DNA of 64,000 nt from Ariolimax columbianus (lineage: Eukaryota > Mollusca > Gastropoda > Stylommatophora > Arionidae): NCBI GenBank assembly GCA_036924085.1, contig JAVGWX010000005.1, forward strand, positions 40,369,664-40,433,663. Direction: 5' to 3'. The notes below the pieces were generated by a model. The model was not told the origin of the DNA, searched no databases, and saw only the letters and a program-made list of their open reading frames with translations. Shown here piece by piece: positions 51,263 to 61,975 of this stretch. Position numbers and translations under genes: made by a program. How positions within the stretch are numbered: position 1 is the first letter of the stretch; every line of letters starts with the position of its first letter.

Positions 51263-51632
51263 CCTTAGTCAACCTGTACTTTGACGGACATATGCCCCTG
51301 TGCAGGTCCCAGCTCTGGCGGGATCTGGATGTAACTGGAAGCAGGATTTTCTGCTTAGCAGGGTAGGCTCGAGCAGCTTATTACTCTGCTGCTGCATTGG
51401 GACAAGCGCCGTGGAGGGTGGTTAACCAAATGTGTGAGTCCATCTTAATAGACAAACACTAGAGCAAAGTAGACCCGCAGCCTGTTAGGCGCCATCTATG
51501 TTGCTCTTAGCAAACCACCTAACCAAGGCTGGTGTTATGCCACGTCACACAGTCGCCTCTTACAACGTGCTCTCTGTGTAGCAGTGGTGCTGTTCTTGTC
51601 CTTGTCATACACAAAGTCCCCGGCGGAGCACT
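51263..51632 (+). repeat. Dispersed repeat R4, copy 2
   Basis: Same element and orientation as 40091-40474 and 61976-62342, ending CCCCGGCGGAGCACTC. Confidence 0.85.
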
Positions 51633-51639
51633 CAGAGCC

Positions 51640-52190
51640 TACTTGTTACTATGTAGATGTCTAATTTTGGTATGCACTCCTCAAAATAATTCAATAATAC
51701 CTAGCAAATCTCACAATATTGAAAATTATAATATTCAAAATATTCATTTTTAATATGGTGAGATTTGGTAAGTGGTCCTTGAACCTAGTATATATTTTTA
51801 TAGATCAGAAGTCTCAAGCTCATGGATGTGGGCCAAATCTAGCCCTTTAAGTCCTTTTCTGTGGCCTGATTGGTCCTTAATCCTGAGCGTATTTGATAAG
51901 AGATAATAAAGGTTAGACAAGAGTATACAATAAAAGGGGAATCCGGGTGATTCCATAAATAGAAACATGATGATGTCAAGTACTGTCTGTAATAGACCTC
52001 ATTCTCTTGCCTTGATGGTTCACTCCGACAGACTGTTTTTAGTTCATGCATTGATGTTTTTCTTCCTCTTGCCAACCTGCCCCTTCAACCTTTCCATCTG
52101 GGATTGTTTTCAATAGAGTGTTGTGTCTCTTTATATGTCCAGAATATTTGATTTGTCTAATTATAATATCAAGGAGACTGCTGGGCCTAG
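51640..52190. other. Nothing recognised
   Basis: AT-rich spacer between R4 and the 36-bp array. The small frames, including the minus-strand one at 52075-51839, show no motif. Confidence 0.35.
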
Positions 52191-52194
52191 GGGT

Positions 52195-53255
52195 GAAACT
52201 CGCTTAACATAATCTGATCAGTATGTTTCACTGACTCTGGGTAACATAGCCTGATCAACATGTTTCACTGACTGACTAACATAGCCTGATCAACATGTTT
52301 CACTGACTCTGGGTAACATAGCCTGATCAACATGTTTCACTGACTGACTAACATAGCCTGAACAGTATGTCTCCCCTGACTGACTAACATAGTCTGATCA
52401 GTATGTCTCCCCTGACTAACATAGTCTGAACAGTATGTCTCCCCTGACTGACATAGTCTGAACAGTATGTCTCCCCTGACTGACTAACATAGTCTGATCA
52501 GTATGTCTCCCCTGACTGACTAACATAGTCTGATCAGTATGTCTCCCCTGACTGACTAACATAGTCTGATCAGTATGTCTCCCCTGACTAACATAGTCTG
52601 AACAGTATGTCTCCCCTGACTGACTAACATAGTCTGATCAGTATGTCTCCCCTGACTAACATAGTCTGAACAGTATGTCTCCCCTGACTGACTAACATAG
52701 TCTGATCAGTATGTCTCCCCTGACTGACTAACATAGTCTGATCAGTATGTCTCCCCTGACTGACTAACATAGTCTGATCAGTATGTCTCCCCTGACTGAC
52801 TAACATAGTCTGATCAGTATGTCTCCCCTGACTGACTAACATAGTCTGATCAGTATGTCTCCCCTGACTGACTAACATAGTCTGATCAGTATGTCTCCCC
52901 TGACTAACATTGTCTGAATAGTATGTCTCCCCTGACTGACTAACATAGTCTGATCAGTATGTCTCCCCTGACTGACTAACATAGTCTGATCAGTATGTCT
53001 CCCCTGACTAACATTGTCTGAATAGTATGTCTCCCCTGACTGACTAACATAGTCTGATCAGTATGTCTCCCCTGACTGACTAACATAGTCTGATCAGTAT
53101 GTCTCCCCTGACTGACTAACATAGTCTGATCAGTATGTCTCCCCTGACTAACATTGTCTGAATAGTATGTCTCCCCTGACTGACTAACATAGTCTGATCA
53201 GTATGTCTCCCCTGACTGACTAACATAGTCTGATCAGTATGTCTCCCCTGACTGG
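52195..53255 (+). repeat. 36-bp satellite array with 32-bp variants
   Basis: About 30 units. The main unit is CCCCTGACTGACTAACATAG plus TCTGATCAGTATGTCT (36 bp). A 32-bp variant lacks one GACT and often reads GTCTGAACAG or TTGTCTGAATAG. The left edge (52195-52370) has older units with TTTCACTGACTCTGGGTAAC. Because 36 is a multiple of 3, an accidental frame (MLVSQGRHTDQT repeats) opens on the minus strand. Confidence 0.95.
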
Positions 53256-53280
53256 ATGTTAGTCTCCTCTCAATGCCTCT

Positions 53281-53302
53281 CCCCCCCCCCCCCCCCCCCC
53301 CC
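53281..53302 (+). repeat. Poly-C tract
   Basis: About 22 C, just right of the 36-bp array and about 315 bp from the lysozyme stop codon. Confidence 0.85.
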
Positions 53303-53616
53303 ACCCTTCCCTAAGTGTGTGTAAGTCTTACACTGTGAGAATATTGAACAGCGTATTATCGTTGTGTATGAATCGCTCGCGCTACATTTCTCGCTCTCTC
53401 TCTCTCTGTCTTTCTCCTTTCAGCTCTTTCCATTCTCTCCCTCCTCCATCTACCATTAAATTTGCTATCACTTCTATTATTACACAATCAAATGAAAGTC
53501 ATAAATAAATCTGAAAAATATATTTGGTGAAATAAAAAGCGTTATACATCCATCTTGTCTGTTGAGAGGGTTTCTAACTAACACACGACGTTCTGTAAAT
53601 GCCTTGTCAATTTAGT

Positions 53617-53753
53617 TTAGTTCCAACCAAGTCCGTGCAGATATTTAGCTCTGGCAATGACGTCATTGCTGTAGTCATTTCCTGTGGTACCAATGTCAAG
53701 ACCACTCCAAGTTTGAACATTGGAAACCCCAGAGTTGTAAGCGGTAACACCTC
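53617..53753 (-). CDS. LYG: g-type lysozyme terminal exon
   Basis: Acceptor CATTCTTCAG|GA (minus strand). It encodes GVTAYNSGVSNVQTW, SGLDIGTTGNDYSNDVIARA and KYLHGLGWN, then TAA at 53619-53617. The AYNxGxxNV and GTTxxDYSNDVxARAxY motifs are the most diagnostic of the family. I saw no clear AATAAA on the minus strand just below 53617. Confidence 0.95.
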
Positions 53754-56700
53754 CTGAAGAATGAATGTCGGCGTTATTTTTGCTCGGTTTTGATTAATAT
53801 GTGTCAGTCATACCATTTGAATAAATATAAATAGGTAGAAATAACATTATTGACTAATATTAACGTCCTTAAACCAGACGTAATGGACATTCTATGACAG
53901 CACCAGGACAAAAACAAGACAGTAACTACATTACGATCTAAAGGCCTTCGTTGGAACAGAGAGTGAAAGAAAAAAACATGTAAATCACAACAAAAAACAA
54001 GACATGATGTAGTAACAAGAGCGGTTCAAGTTAGCCGTAATTAACCAGATGTGGCAGTTACAAAACAGTGTGGGTCAAACAAGAAGGGGAATGTTAGTTA
54101 TTTTTGATTTAACGTACACCGTTAAAGTGGGGACAGATTACGTCGTTTGTCCTGCGCCAAGTGCGTTGCGTCGGTCAATGTGAGACCGTGTCGCTGCACA
54201 ATCACTCTGTCATCTATTCGCCTGCCTCGTGGCCGCTCCCTTACTCTGTAGCTAGATCTACCAGCGTTTTAGGGGAGGAAGATTAACGCCTGGTCAGGCA
54301 AAATATACTGGCCAAGATCCTCACCTCGGCTTCCTAGAAGCCCTCCCTGAAAATATGCTGTTTTCTTGTCAGCCTGGCTAACGAGGTGAGGGATACGCAG
54401 ATTAAGACAATCATAGCACAACCGCCTGGATGACCTTGGTTCACCTTCATCAGCACGCTCGGGATGTGAAGAAAGCTACTGCAAACCACCATGTAACGCC
54501 CTTTTCAGGGCGCACAAAAGAGTTAACCTACTCATTGTGGGCATTCGCAAACAACAACCAGCGTTTTAGGCCATCAGTGGAAGTTGATCAGAATGCATTC
54601 TCATGAGGTTGGCCTTCTCAAACCAACGAATTTTGTGCGTAGAAATGTACTGGCAACAAGACGTAATGCCGAACATACTGTAAACGTCTTCATTTCGAAT
54701 TATGTCTTTCTTGGTAACACCGATAACCTTCTGCAAACACTTCATTTCACACGTCGAACTCGCGCGCCCTGGACAGAGGCCGTTTGACACTGGTAGCACA
54801 GAGTCGGCATAAATATATTGTTTTATCAGCTGTTGCTTAGTTGCCAAACTAATGTTCGGGTGTCTAAGCAGTGGTGACAGCTGATAAGTTACTGCAGATG
54901 TTTTCTGACACCTAGCCTCGATTTTCCTGTCGATTGGCCATGATCTTACCGTCTGCGAAAAAATACTGCCCAAAAACTTTAAGCCATACGCCTGTTCAAG
55001 AGCAATTTCATTTACACTTATGTTGAGTGGCCCATGTGTTCAACTGATCCTCATAGTTTGTTTTCCTTCTCGTTAATTCGCTTATTGTATTTAACGCAGG
55101 TACTCTCCAGAGGGTTGATTTAATTTTGCAGTTTATTTTCATCGTCGTACACCAGACACTGATCATCTACAAAGAGAAATTCGTGTATTGATTTAGGTTC
55201 TACTTCAGATGTCTCAATTTGAATGGTCTCTGATGCGATTTTGTCCATGCAGATGCTGAACTGCATAGGGGGAAAGCACACATCACTGTATAAAACTGGT
55301 AGTGATTTCAAATGCATATGTGACACCATCAGTCGTTATGACGACGTTCATAAACGATAACTATGATTGCACATTGTTGAGGCGAAACATAAACAAATCA
55401 CAACAAGAAAAAAAACCTCAACAAAAAAAAAGAAAATAACACATATCGAGGGACACACATATAGCAAAGATATGGGTAGACACATTAATGGAATATATAT
55501 ATACATATATCAAGGACAAAGAAACTAATGATACTACTCACCTTGCAAGTCATGGTCTTGTGGCCATGTTGGATGTTTGGCCTTGACCTGGAAGCAGATA
55601 ACGCAAGATATAGCACAATTATTTTAAATTAGATTCTTCTTCTGATTTTTAAAATGTGAGTTATTACTTTCCTTTATTACGCTATCATATATAGGATGTT
55701 GTTTTAGTTTTGTTGTTTAAAGAAGTCTGCTGAACACTCAGCAGGTGTGTGTCCTTTGCGAATGTCCTGTCCAATGTCATGAGTTGGACGGTCTTTCGCC
55801 GCCGAGGTGTAGTGCCTTCTGATGAGATTATATCAGTCTGTCACACACATAGGCCTTCTGGAAATTATATAGGGGATGTGAGAATAGTTGGAGGCAGCGA
55901 GTTGTTCACAAAGAATGTTTGTTCGTTACAACAATCTCAAGACAAGTATATATTTGCGATCGAGTAACATACATAATGAACAATAGAAAAGGAAGTGAAG
56001 TAATAAACAACTCGGAATCCGAACGTCTGATCTCAAGACGACGATGCGCGAGAAATGAGTATCACTAGACCAGCGCGTCACACACAAAAATGTGTTACAA
56101 CTGAGTTAGTATTTCGTCATTCAACACTTGCGTCTTGGGAACGGTAGCCCGAGTTCGATCCAGACACATTTATAGACCCCATAAGCAACACAATTATTAT
56201 ATGGCCTGTATTAGGTCTAGGCTTGCGTCGAATGATATCCTCTCTCATTCTATGCGAAGAACCACAGATAACAACTCACCTGGTTAATGTATGGCACAAG
56301 CAGCTTGTTGACCATCATCTCGATGTGACAGCACGTGTTCCAACCACACTGTTTACAGTCCAGGCCTGAATGGGTCAGGTCACACTAATGGAGGACAGAA
56401 CATGTATATGTATATACACAGGGGTTAGAATAACGGTCGATACTGGGATTTTTGCACGTGGAATCTTCTGGCAAAAATTCCCCTGATCTCTGGATAGTGA
56501 GATCGTACTTCCGTGATCAGTGTCGAGTACGTTAAAAATCTCTTGGCAGTTAGAATTCGAAAAGAGTAGACCTAACAACCGCTGCTCGGACAAAATTCAA
56601 GTAAAAAATCTACCCAAGTTATTTGTACCTTCCCCCAGGCTTAGTAAGCCGCAGGAAGTTTAACATACCTCATTCGGATAGGCTTTGGCTACCTGGCAAC

Positions 56701-59069
56701 AGACATCAACATGCCTGTTTGAATACCAAGATTCCAGGTATTTCAAGTTATATATATATATATATATATTTATATAGTGTGACAGTTTCATGAGAAATGA
56801 CTGATAGATGGTCAATAACTGTGGAGTATTGATACCAGCGATGCCTCGTGGATAAAACCAACCTTCTGATAGTGCCCTGGGGGATCACTTGCCCCTCCTG
56901 TAAAAAAATTGAAACAATTATTTCAGGTCACCACCTGGTAAATGGATAGCTCTTGCGGACCGTCCCAGAGATGATCGTGTTGTTAAGGACTTCCTCCAGC
57001 GATATATAAATATATACACGAGGCGTGTTCAAATGAAACCAGACCTAACTGCACCAATAGAACATACGTACGATGTGCATTATGACGTTACTTCTGATGT
57101 TAACAGCACATACCAACCGTCAAGTTTGCAAAATGTCATTATCCTCTGACTCATAGTTTCCTCAGCAGACCGCTGAAAACATGCGGATGTGATACGGATC
57201 CGTCCAGAGCCGATCCAGCAGTTCGGTTTCTAACAGCTGAAGAATGTCGACCAGTTGACATTCATCGCAGAATGCAGGCAGTGTATTGTGATAAAAGTGT
57301 CACTCTGTCCTGTGCAAACTTTTCCACTTCCTTCATGCGTTTTCCTGTTTCTTTACTTCCGCCTCTAGATCTCGTCTCCATGTATTCATTGGTCTTCCTA
57401 TACCTCTCCTTCCCTGGGGGTTCCATGACATGGATTGCCTGGTGATACTGGCCTGGAGCTTTCTAAGTGTATGACCCTTCCATCTCCACTTTCATCCTAA
57501 GGTTTCCTGTTCCGATTTACCTTGTCCGGCCCTCTCACAGTCTGTCGTTTGTAACTTCGTGATACCATTTTATACCAAGAATCTCTCTCAGGCATATGTT
57601 GACAACACCCTGCATTATCCTATTATTGCCTTTGGTCATCCTCTAGGTTTCTGCTCCAAACAGCAAGACTGGCTTCACATTTGAATTGAAAATCCGTATT
57701 TTTGTCTTCCTTCTCATTTCCTTGGAGTTCCATATGGGTTTCAACATTCTGAATGAAATTCTTGCTTTTTGTATCCTTGTTTTGATATCATCGTCTGTCC
57801 CTCCTTTCGTGTTGATGATGCTTCCTAGGTATGTAAATACCTCTACCTCTTCCGGTGGCGTTCCTCTCAGCCTGATTGGTTCTGTGTTTGCTGCTTTGAC
57901 CCTATTTATTTTTGTCTTTTTCTCAAGGGTCTTCAAACCAACTTGTTTAGAGGTATAATCCAGTCTATCCAGTTTATTTGGCTTTGGGATAGAAGGGCTA
58001 TATCATCCGCAAAATCCAAGTCCTCCAGCTGTTTATTCAAGGTCCACTGGATTCCATTTCTCTCATATGTTGTTACTTTCATAATCCAGTCTACAATCAG
58101 GATGAACAGAAAAGGCGACAGTAGACAATCATGTCGTACCCCTGATTTAATTTTGAATGGCTCTGTGAGTTGTCCATCCTGTATAACTACATTGCATACT
58201 TTCATACGTCTGTCTAATTATGTTTTGAGGAATTCCATAGTGCATCAGTAGTTTCCAGAGTATATCTCTGTCCAAACTGTCGAAATCATTTTCATATTCA
58301 ACTAAATTGATGCACAATCTCGAATCCCATTCCAATGATTGCTCCACAATTATCTGCAATGTGGCTATCTGGTCAATGCGTGATCTATTCTGTCTGAAGC
58401 CCGCCTGCTCATCTCTTATCTTGTTATCCACTGCCTTTCTCAACCTTTCCAGTATTACTCTATTTAACACCTTTCCAGGCACTGGTAATAACATTATTCC
58501 TCTATGGTTTTTGCATTCCTGTAAATCTCCCTTCTTAGGCAATTTCACCAATTTGGTAAGCTTCCTTGCACCCAGGTGGCGCCTATCAAGTTGTGGAGCA
58601 TGCGAGTAAATGTTTCAACATCTGCTTTAATGGCTTTTGTTGGTATCCCATCAGGTCCAGCTGCTTTTGCATTCCTTAGAAACTCTATTGCCATTTTAAT
58701 CTCTTCTTTACTTGGTTTATCACAGTTGGTCGGCATGTCCTGCTCTGCTGGTGAGATGTCTGGTGGGTTGTCTGGTGGGTTGTCTGGTGAGATGTCTGGT
58801 GGGTTGTCTGGTGAGATGTCTGGTGGGTTGTCTAGTGCTGGTCTAATCAAAAGCATGGTGGCCCTACACCTATAAATGCCGTCCTGGATGTCCACCGATT
58901 AGATGGAGGGATGACCTTCGACAAGACTTTGGTGCTACATGGTACTTAATGGCAAAGGACAGAGATGAGTTTAGACGACATTTCGGCATGGTACTTAATG
59001 GCAAAGGACAGAGATGAGTTTAGACGACATTTCTACAAAATGTACCGGAATGAAAACCAGGATTACAAG

Positions 59070-59129
<60 letters not shown>

Positions 59130-61665
59130 TTCGTAATTATATTATTGTGCCTGCATTTGAATTTGTTGAATATAATTATAAAACATAAAAATGCATGCAA
59201 AATAGTATAATTACGACATACGTGACCCGATGTTTACGAAATATGATTTCTACCCACATTAGGACGACATTATGGCAAACTCTTCTTGTTGTCCTTCTTC
59301 TAGTTGGTGTCAGTTATCTTGCGTGTTTGTTTGAAACATGAACTCTCGCCAGTAACAAGGCCAAAGATTTAAACTCAAAACTTAGCACATTGGCAAATAC
59401 ATTCTTACTCACTGACAAAAAATAAAACTATTTAAATATATTCTGGTACGTGGGGATACTGGATGAATAGGCTGCAACAGGACAGACTGGCCTAGGAGAA
59501 GGGATAGAAGAAGGAAGGCTTACCCGGTACCCACATATGCCATGCTTTCTACTCTAGTGGTGTACTTGGGGAGGGGGGGGAGGGAGTAACATATGAAACG
59601 AGGAAATTATATACCTGCATTATTCCCCAAGCGTGTCCATTGTCTCCATATCCACCGGTGCTTTGAAGGAGTGACCCACCTCTGGACTCTCTGCTGGCGA
59701 TAGCTGCAATCACAGATGCCTGGATACCTGTAAGCATATACATAGTAATCATTATCACTCACGTCATTGTCGATCAATAAAATAACCAGTTATTGAGCAT
59801 CCGCATGCACGTATTGTGTCGATATCGCAGAGTGAATCTGAAAGGCCTCTCCGGAAAAAAGACTGGAGACCATGCAGCTAATTGATCCAGACAATCGACA
59901 TTAGACAAATAAGCCTTGGAATTAGCGACGTAGCAGGAGTTGCCAGAATAGCGATGGAACCACTACTAGACTGTCTTATAGATATCAGCTCTAGATTTTT
60001 CTAGGATTTGCTTCCGAAGTCTTTCCTGTAAACAGGTATCCCACAAGGCAGTGACAATAGTCGCTTCTGTTCGATGGACAGGGAACCGTACGATTATGCT
60101 ATGACAGTCGGTGATTATTACATCACTGCTCAACGGTCAACAACTCACTATTTACCTATCAAGTTAGGGATCATGTGATTGGATGTGGTTGACTCGATAA
60201 TTCTAGATGACGATTGGGAAAAAAATTAATGAAAACAAATATTAAAGTTGATAAAAGTTAAGTTCAAAATTTTGAAATGGGTATGGTCAGATACCGCACG
60301 AGACAAGAATACAAACAAAACCTACGTTACGACCAATAACAACAATGCTGAACAAGCAAATCAACATATAAGCACAAAATTATCTACTTAACTGATATAG
60401 TGTCTGTCCTCGCGACTGGTTGGGTCGGAAGCTCGACTGTCAAAGGCTTTTAGATGAAGATTGCAAACTAGAGTGATGACTCTGCTCTGAACAGCAACTC
60501 AGAACGCAATTTTCAGGAGTACATGAATCGGTTCTCTGCTAGTTGTGACATCTTTGGCTTGACCATTAGCACAAAGAAAACTGTGGTCATGTACCAACTA
60601 GTATCAGGCACAGCGTATAGAGACAGCCAGTAGTTACAGTGAGGGAACACACATTATGAGCGGTTGAAAAATGTGTCTGCTTCGGAAGTAAGCAGTCGAG
60701 AACAGTGACTAGCTGAATAGCAAAGGACAGCAGCGCTTTTGGTCGCATCTTCTCAACAGTTTGAGGGTGCCGAGGAATCAATATAACCACTAAACTGAAG
60801 GTCTTCTGTACAGCCATCCCCACCCTGTTCTACGCGTGTGAGAGCTGGGATGTCGACACCGGAGGCAAGATCATTTCGACGTGATTTGTCTGAGACGCAT
60901 TTTAGTTGACAGGACCTGATCGCATTTAATGAAATGATGTTCAAAACCCACATGTATTCTTGCACTTTTGCAACAAAAAAACACACAAGAAAACACACAA
61001 GAAAACACACAAGAAAACACACAAGAAAACACACAAGAAAACACACAAGAAAACACACAAGAAAACAACTGAGATGGGCTGGCCAAGAAGTGAAGAAGAA
61101 CGATCATACGGACGTCCTGAAAAGCGTTTCAAGGACACTGTCCGAACGAGTGCTGTCAAATAGACACCTAGGAAAACATGTCACAAATTCGTTCAGCGTG
61201 GAATAGCGCGTTCACAAACGGCGTTGCAATTAGCTAGGCCTCCACGTTCAGGATAGACCCGCAATTAGGAATTCCAGGGTAGAGGGAATATCAATGGCAT
61301 CTGCTGGTTATGTTTGCCAGTCGTGTCATAGAACTTTCAGCGCTCTCATTGGCTTGATCAGTCACAAGTGCACCCACATAATCAAAGTACTTAAAAAATA
61401 GTCAGCACTCAACATATGTATATGTAAGAATGTATGTATGTTTGAGTGCGAGTGGGCGTGTGTTTGTGAGTATACATATATATATATATATTAGCAAAGA
61501 GAAGGTGAACAATAAACAATTGATATGTAGTAGTAACACTGTCAGTAAAAAAAATTACGAAGAGGCGATACATACAGTTTTTGTCCGCCGAAGCCTGGTA
61601 GCAGGACCTGTGGGCCTCAAGGTAAGGGAGGTCATGCTGAGCGTCCGCGTTAGATGCTGCCACAC
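53617..61665 (-). CDS. LYG: Goose-type lysozyme, 3' five exons (5' exon not found)
   Basis: Exons on the minus strand, 61665-61576, 59727-59615, 56384-56280, 55587-55542 and 53753-53617, join in phase with GT-AG introns and give 162 codons of open frame to a TAA. The product is a g-type lysozyme (glycoside hydrolase family 23), which cleaves the MurNAc-GlcNAc bond of bacterial peptidoglycan and is usually secreted. The catalytic Glu lies in IASRESRGG. Candidate partner Asp residues are in GGYGDNGHAWG and in MQ|CD. The C-terminal blocks GGVTAYNSGVSNV and GTTGNDYSNDVIARAKYL are typical. Goose lysozyme is about 185 residues mature, so the signal peptide and about 20-25 mature residues are missing here. 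Extra cysteines suggest additional disulfides, as in molluscan members. Likely an innate-immunity or digestive enzyme. Confidence 0.93.
53760..54105. other. Nothing recognised (lysozyme intron)
   Basis: Start of the intron upstream of the terminal lysozyme exon; no repeat relation seen. Confidence 0.4.
54110..55330 (-). mobile_element. LINE-G copy 5, RT palm to C-terminus, antisense
   Basis: The minus-strand frame 55329-55120 includes IHEFLFVDDQCLVYDDENKL (RT active site as FVDD). 54973-54566 reads KIEARCQKTSAVTYQLSPLL, NISLATKQQLIKQYI, then VIGVTKKDIIRNEDVYSM and KIRWFEKANLMRMHSDQLPL. The C-terminal part reaches 54120 (GTGCGTTGCGTCGGTCAATG shared with 49780). It is the most complete LINE-G copy. 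It lies in the last lysozyme intron in sense orientation to that gene. Confidence 0.85.
55542..55587 (-). CDS. LYG: g-type lysozyme short exon
   Basis: This 46-nt exon has acceptor GCTTCCAG|GTC and donor CAAG|GTGAGT (minus strand). It encodes VKAKHPTWPQDHDLQ plus the G of a Gly codon. The motif W(P/S)xxxxLQGG, completed by the next exon, is conserved across g-type lysozymes. Confidence 0.92.
55640..56275. other. Lysozyme intron, nothing recognised
   Basis: No transposon or coding motif identified between the 46-nt and 105-nt lysozyme exons. Confidence 0.4.
56280..56384 (-). CDS. LYG: g-type lysozyme Cys-rich exon
   Basis: This 105-nt phase 0/0 exon has acceptor TCCATTAG|TGT and donor AACCAG|GTGAGT (minus strand). 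It encodes CDLTHSGLDCKQCGW, then NTCCHIEMMVNK and LLVPYINQ. The leading CD supplies the goose Asp97 equivalent. Five cysteines in its first 19 residues (CD, LDC, KQC, TCC) are absent from bird g-type enzymes and point to an extra disulfide module. Confidence 0.93.
56390..57005. other. Lysozyme intron, low-complexity DNA
   Basis: It contains a (TA)n run at about 56752-56776 and no recognised gene. Confidence 0.4.
57010..57318 (+). mobile_element. Mariner-like transposon, 5' fragment
   Basis: It begins CACGAGGCGTGTTCAAATGA, a mariner-type terminal repeat. About 220 bp later frames read RFLTAEECRPVDIHRRMQ then AVYCDKSVTLSCAN, the N-terminal HTH of mariner transposase. It is truncated at about 57318, where LINE-E begins. 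It is not evidently the same family as 38973-40014. Confidence 0.7.
57310..58890 (-). mobile_element. LINE-E copy 2 (RTE/BovB-like), antisense
   Basis: Minus-strand frames follow in order. First DNPPDISP repeats and CDKPSKEEIKMAIEFLRNAK then AAGPDGIPTKAIKADVE (58895-58545). Then VKLPKKGDLQECKNHRGIML, EQAGFRQNRSRIDQIATLQI and EWDSRLCINLVEYENDFDSL (58551-58147). Next KIKSGVRHDCLLSPFLFILI and LEDLDFADDIALLSQSQ (58205-57933), then VEVFTYLGSIINTKGGTDDD and KIRIFNSNVKPVLLFGAET (57936-57643). The C-terminal RGIGRPMNTWRRDLEAE lies near 57400. FADD is intact, but QGC reads HDC and the frame is broken. In a lysozyme intron, sense to that gene. Confidence 0.9.
58744..58840 (-). repeat. 15-bp repeat inside LINE-E
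   Basis: GTCTGGTGGGTTGTCTGGTG units (15/30 bp) encode repeated DNPPDISP/DNPPDNPP on the minus strand, an in-frame expansion within the LINE linker region. Confidence 0.75.
58870..59127 (+). mobile_element. LINE 3' end with internal duplication and (TA)n tail
   Basis: The plus strand reads CPPIRWRDDLRQDFGATWYL then MAKDRDEFRRHFYKMYR, a LINE C-terminus, followed by (TA)n at about 59071-59127. A 45-bp block (58939-58983) is repeated at 58988-59032, duplicating the WYLMAKDRDEFRRHF coding stretch. It abuts the opposite-strand LINE-E copy. Confidence 0.7.
59615..59727 (-). CDS. LYG: g-type lysozyme catalytic exon
   Basis: Acceptor ATGCTTACAG|GT and donor ATGCAG|GTATAT (minus strand). It encodes (C)IQASVIAAIASRESRGG, SLLQSTGGYGD and NGHAWGIMQ. 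The Glu of SRES is the general acid and the Asp of GYGD is the equivalent of goose Asp86. The exon ends exactly at MQ, so the second Asp (MQ-CD) is on the next exon. Confidence 0.95.
59735..60430. other. Lysozyme intron, nothing recognised
   Basis: No coding motif or repeat partner identified upstream (minus strand) of the catalytic lysozyme exon. Confidence 0.4.
60430..61400 (+). mobile_element. LINE-B-like copy with C-terminal C2H2 finger and internal minisatellite
   Basis: Reads NSALNSNSERNFQEYMNRFS, then ASCDIFGLTISTKKTVVM, then decayed thumb sequence. After the 12-bp array it resumes at LRWAGQEVKKND. Near 61316-61380 a finger CQSCHRTFSALIGLISHKCT-H follows (C-x2-C-x12-H-x3-H), then a stop. 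Same architecture as LINE-B with lower identity. In the intron between the first two lysozyme exons found. Confidence 0.75.
60979..61067 (+). repeat. 12-bp minisatellite in a LINE
   Basis: About seven units of ACACACAAGAAA with almost no variation. The period is a multiple of 3, so frames stay open on both strands. Confidence 0.92.
61467..61491. repeat. (TA)n microsatellite
   Basis: A TATATA run just after the LINE-B-like copy. Confidence 0.7.
61576..61665 (-). CDS. LYG: g-type lysozyme exon (first one found)
   Basis: Read on the minus strand, acceptor ATAACAACAG|GT leads into VAASNADAQHDLPYLEAHRS and CYQASADKN plus a T, then donor T|GTATGT. That T joins GT of the next exon to make Cys. The HDLPYLExHxSCYQ block precedes the catalytic exon in invertebrate g-type lysozymes as I recall them. 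Phase in is 1, so an upstream exon must exist. I could not identify it between here and 64000. Confidence 0.85.
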
Positions 61666-61741
61666 CTGTTGTTATATTGCCAAGAATGTATAAATAAGGG
61701 CATGCTAATGATTTGTCGGCTTTTGTTATGTACATATACAT

Positions 61742-61860
61742 AAGGAACGCTTGGCCGAATGGTTTCTATGTCTGCCTGCTGGCAAGGAGGATAGTGGATC
61801 AGTCCCTAGTATGGCATATGTTGTCTTTATGTTGGAGGTGAAATAAACAAACATAGCACG
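61742..61860 (+). mobile_element. Possible tRNA-like SINE head
   Basis: GCTTGGCCGAATGGTTTC resembles box A and, about 40 nt on, AGTGGATCAGTCCCTAG resembles box B (imperfect). It differs from the SINE at 9551-9902. No TSD defined. Confidence 0.4.
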
Positions 61861-61975
61861 ACACCGTGACGACAGCAGTGGCGAAGCGACCTGTAGTCCT
61901 TTGCCAAAAAAACAACTCCACTATCCCAGCAGTGGGAATAAAGTCGTACGACAGTTTTATATATATGTATATATA

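Noticed and set aside
52195..53255. CRISPR-like array
   Set aside because: Units are contiguous with no unique spacers, and the context is eukaryotic with introns and LINEs.
52624..53304. Minus-strand frames of MLVSQGRHTDQT repeats as a repeat protein
   Set aside because: They are a by-product of the 36-bp satellite (period divisible by 3). The frame breaks at every 32-bp variant.
59549..59758. 69-codon minus-strand frame as a standalone small protein
   Set aside because: It is the catalytic exon of the g-type lysozyme read through both splice sites.
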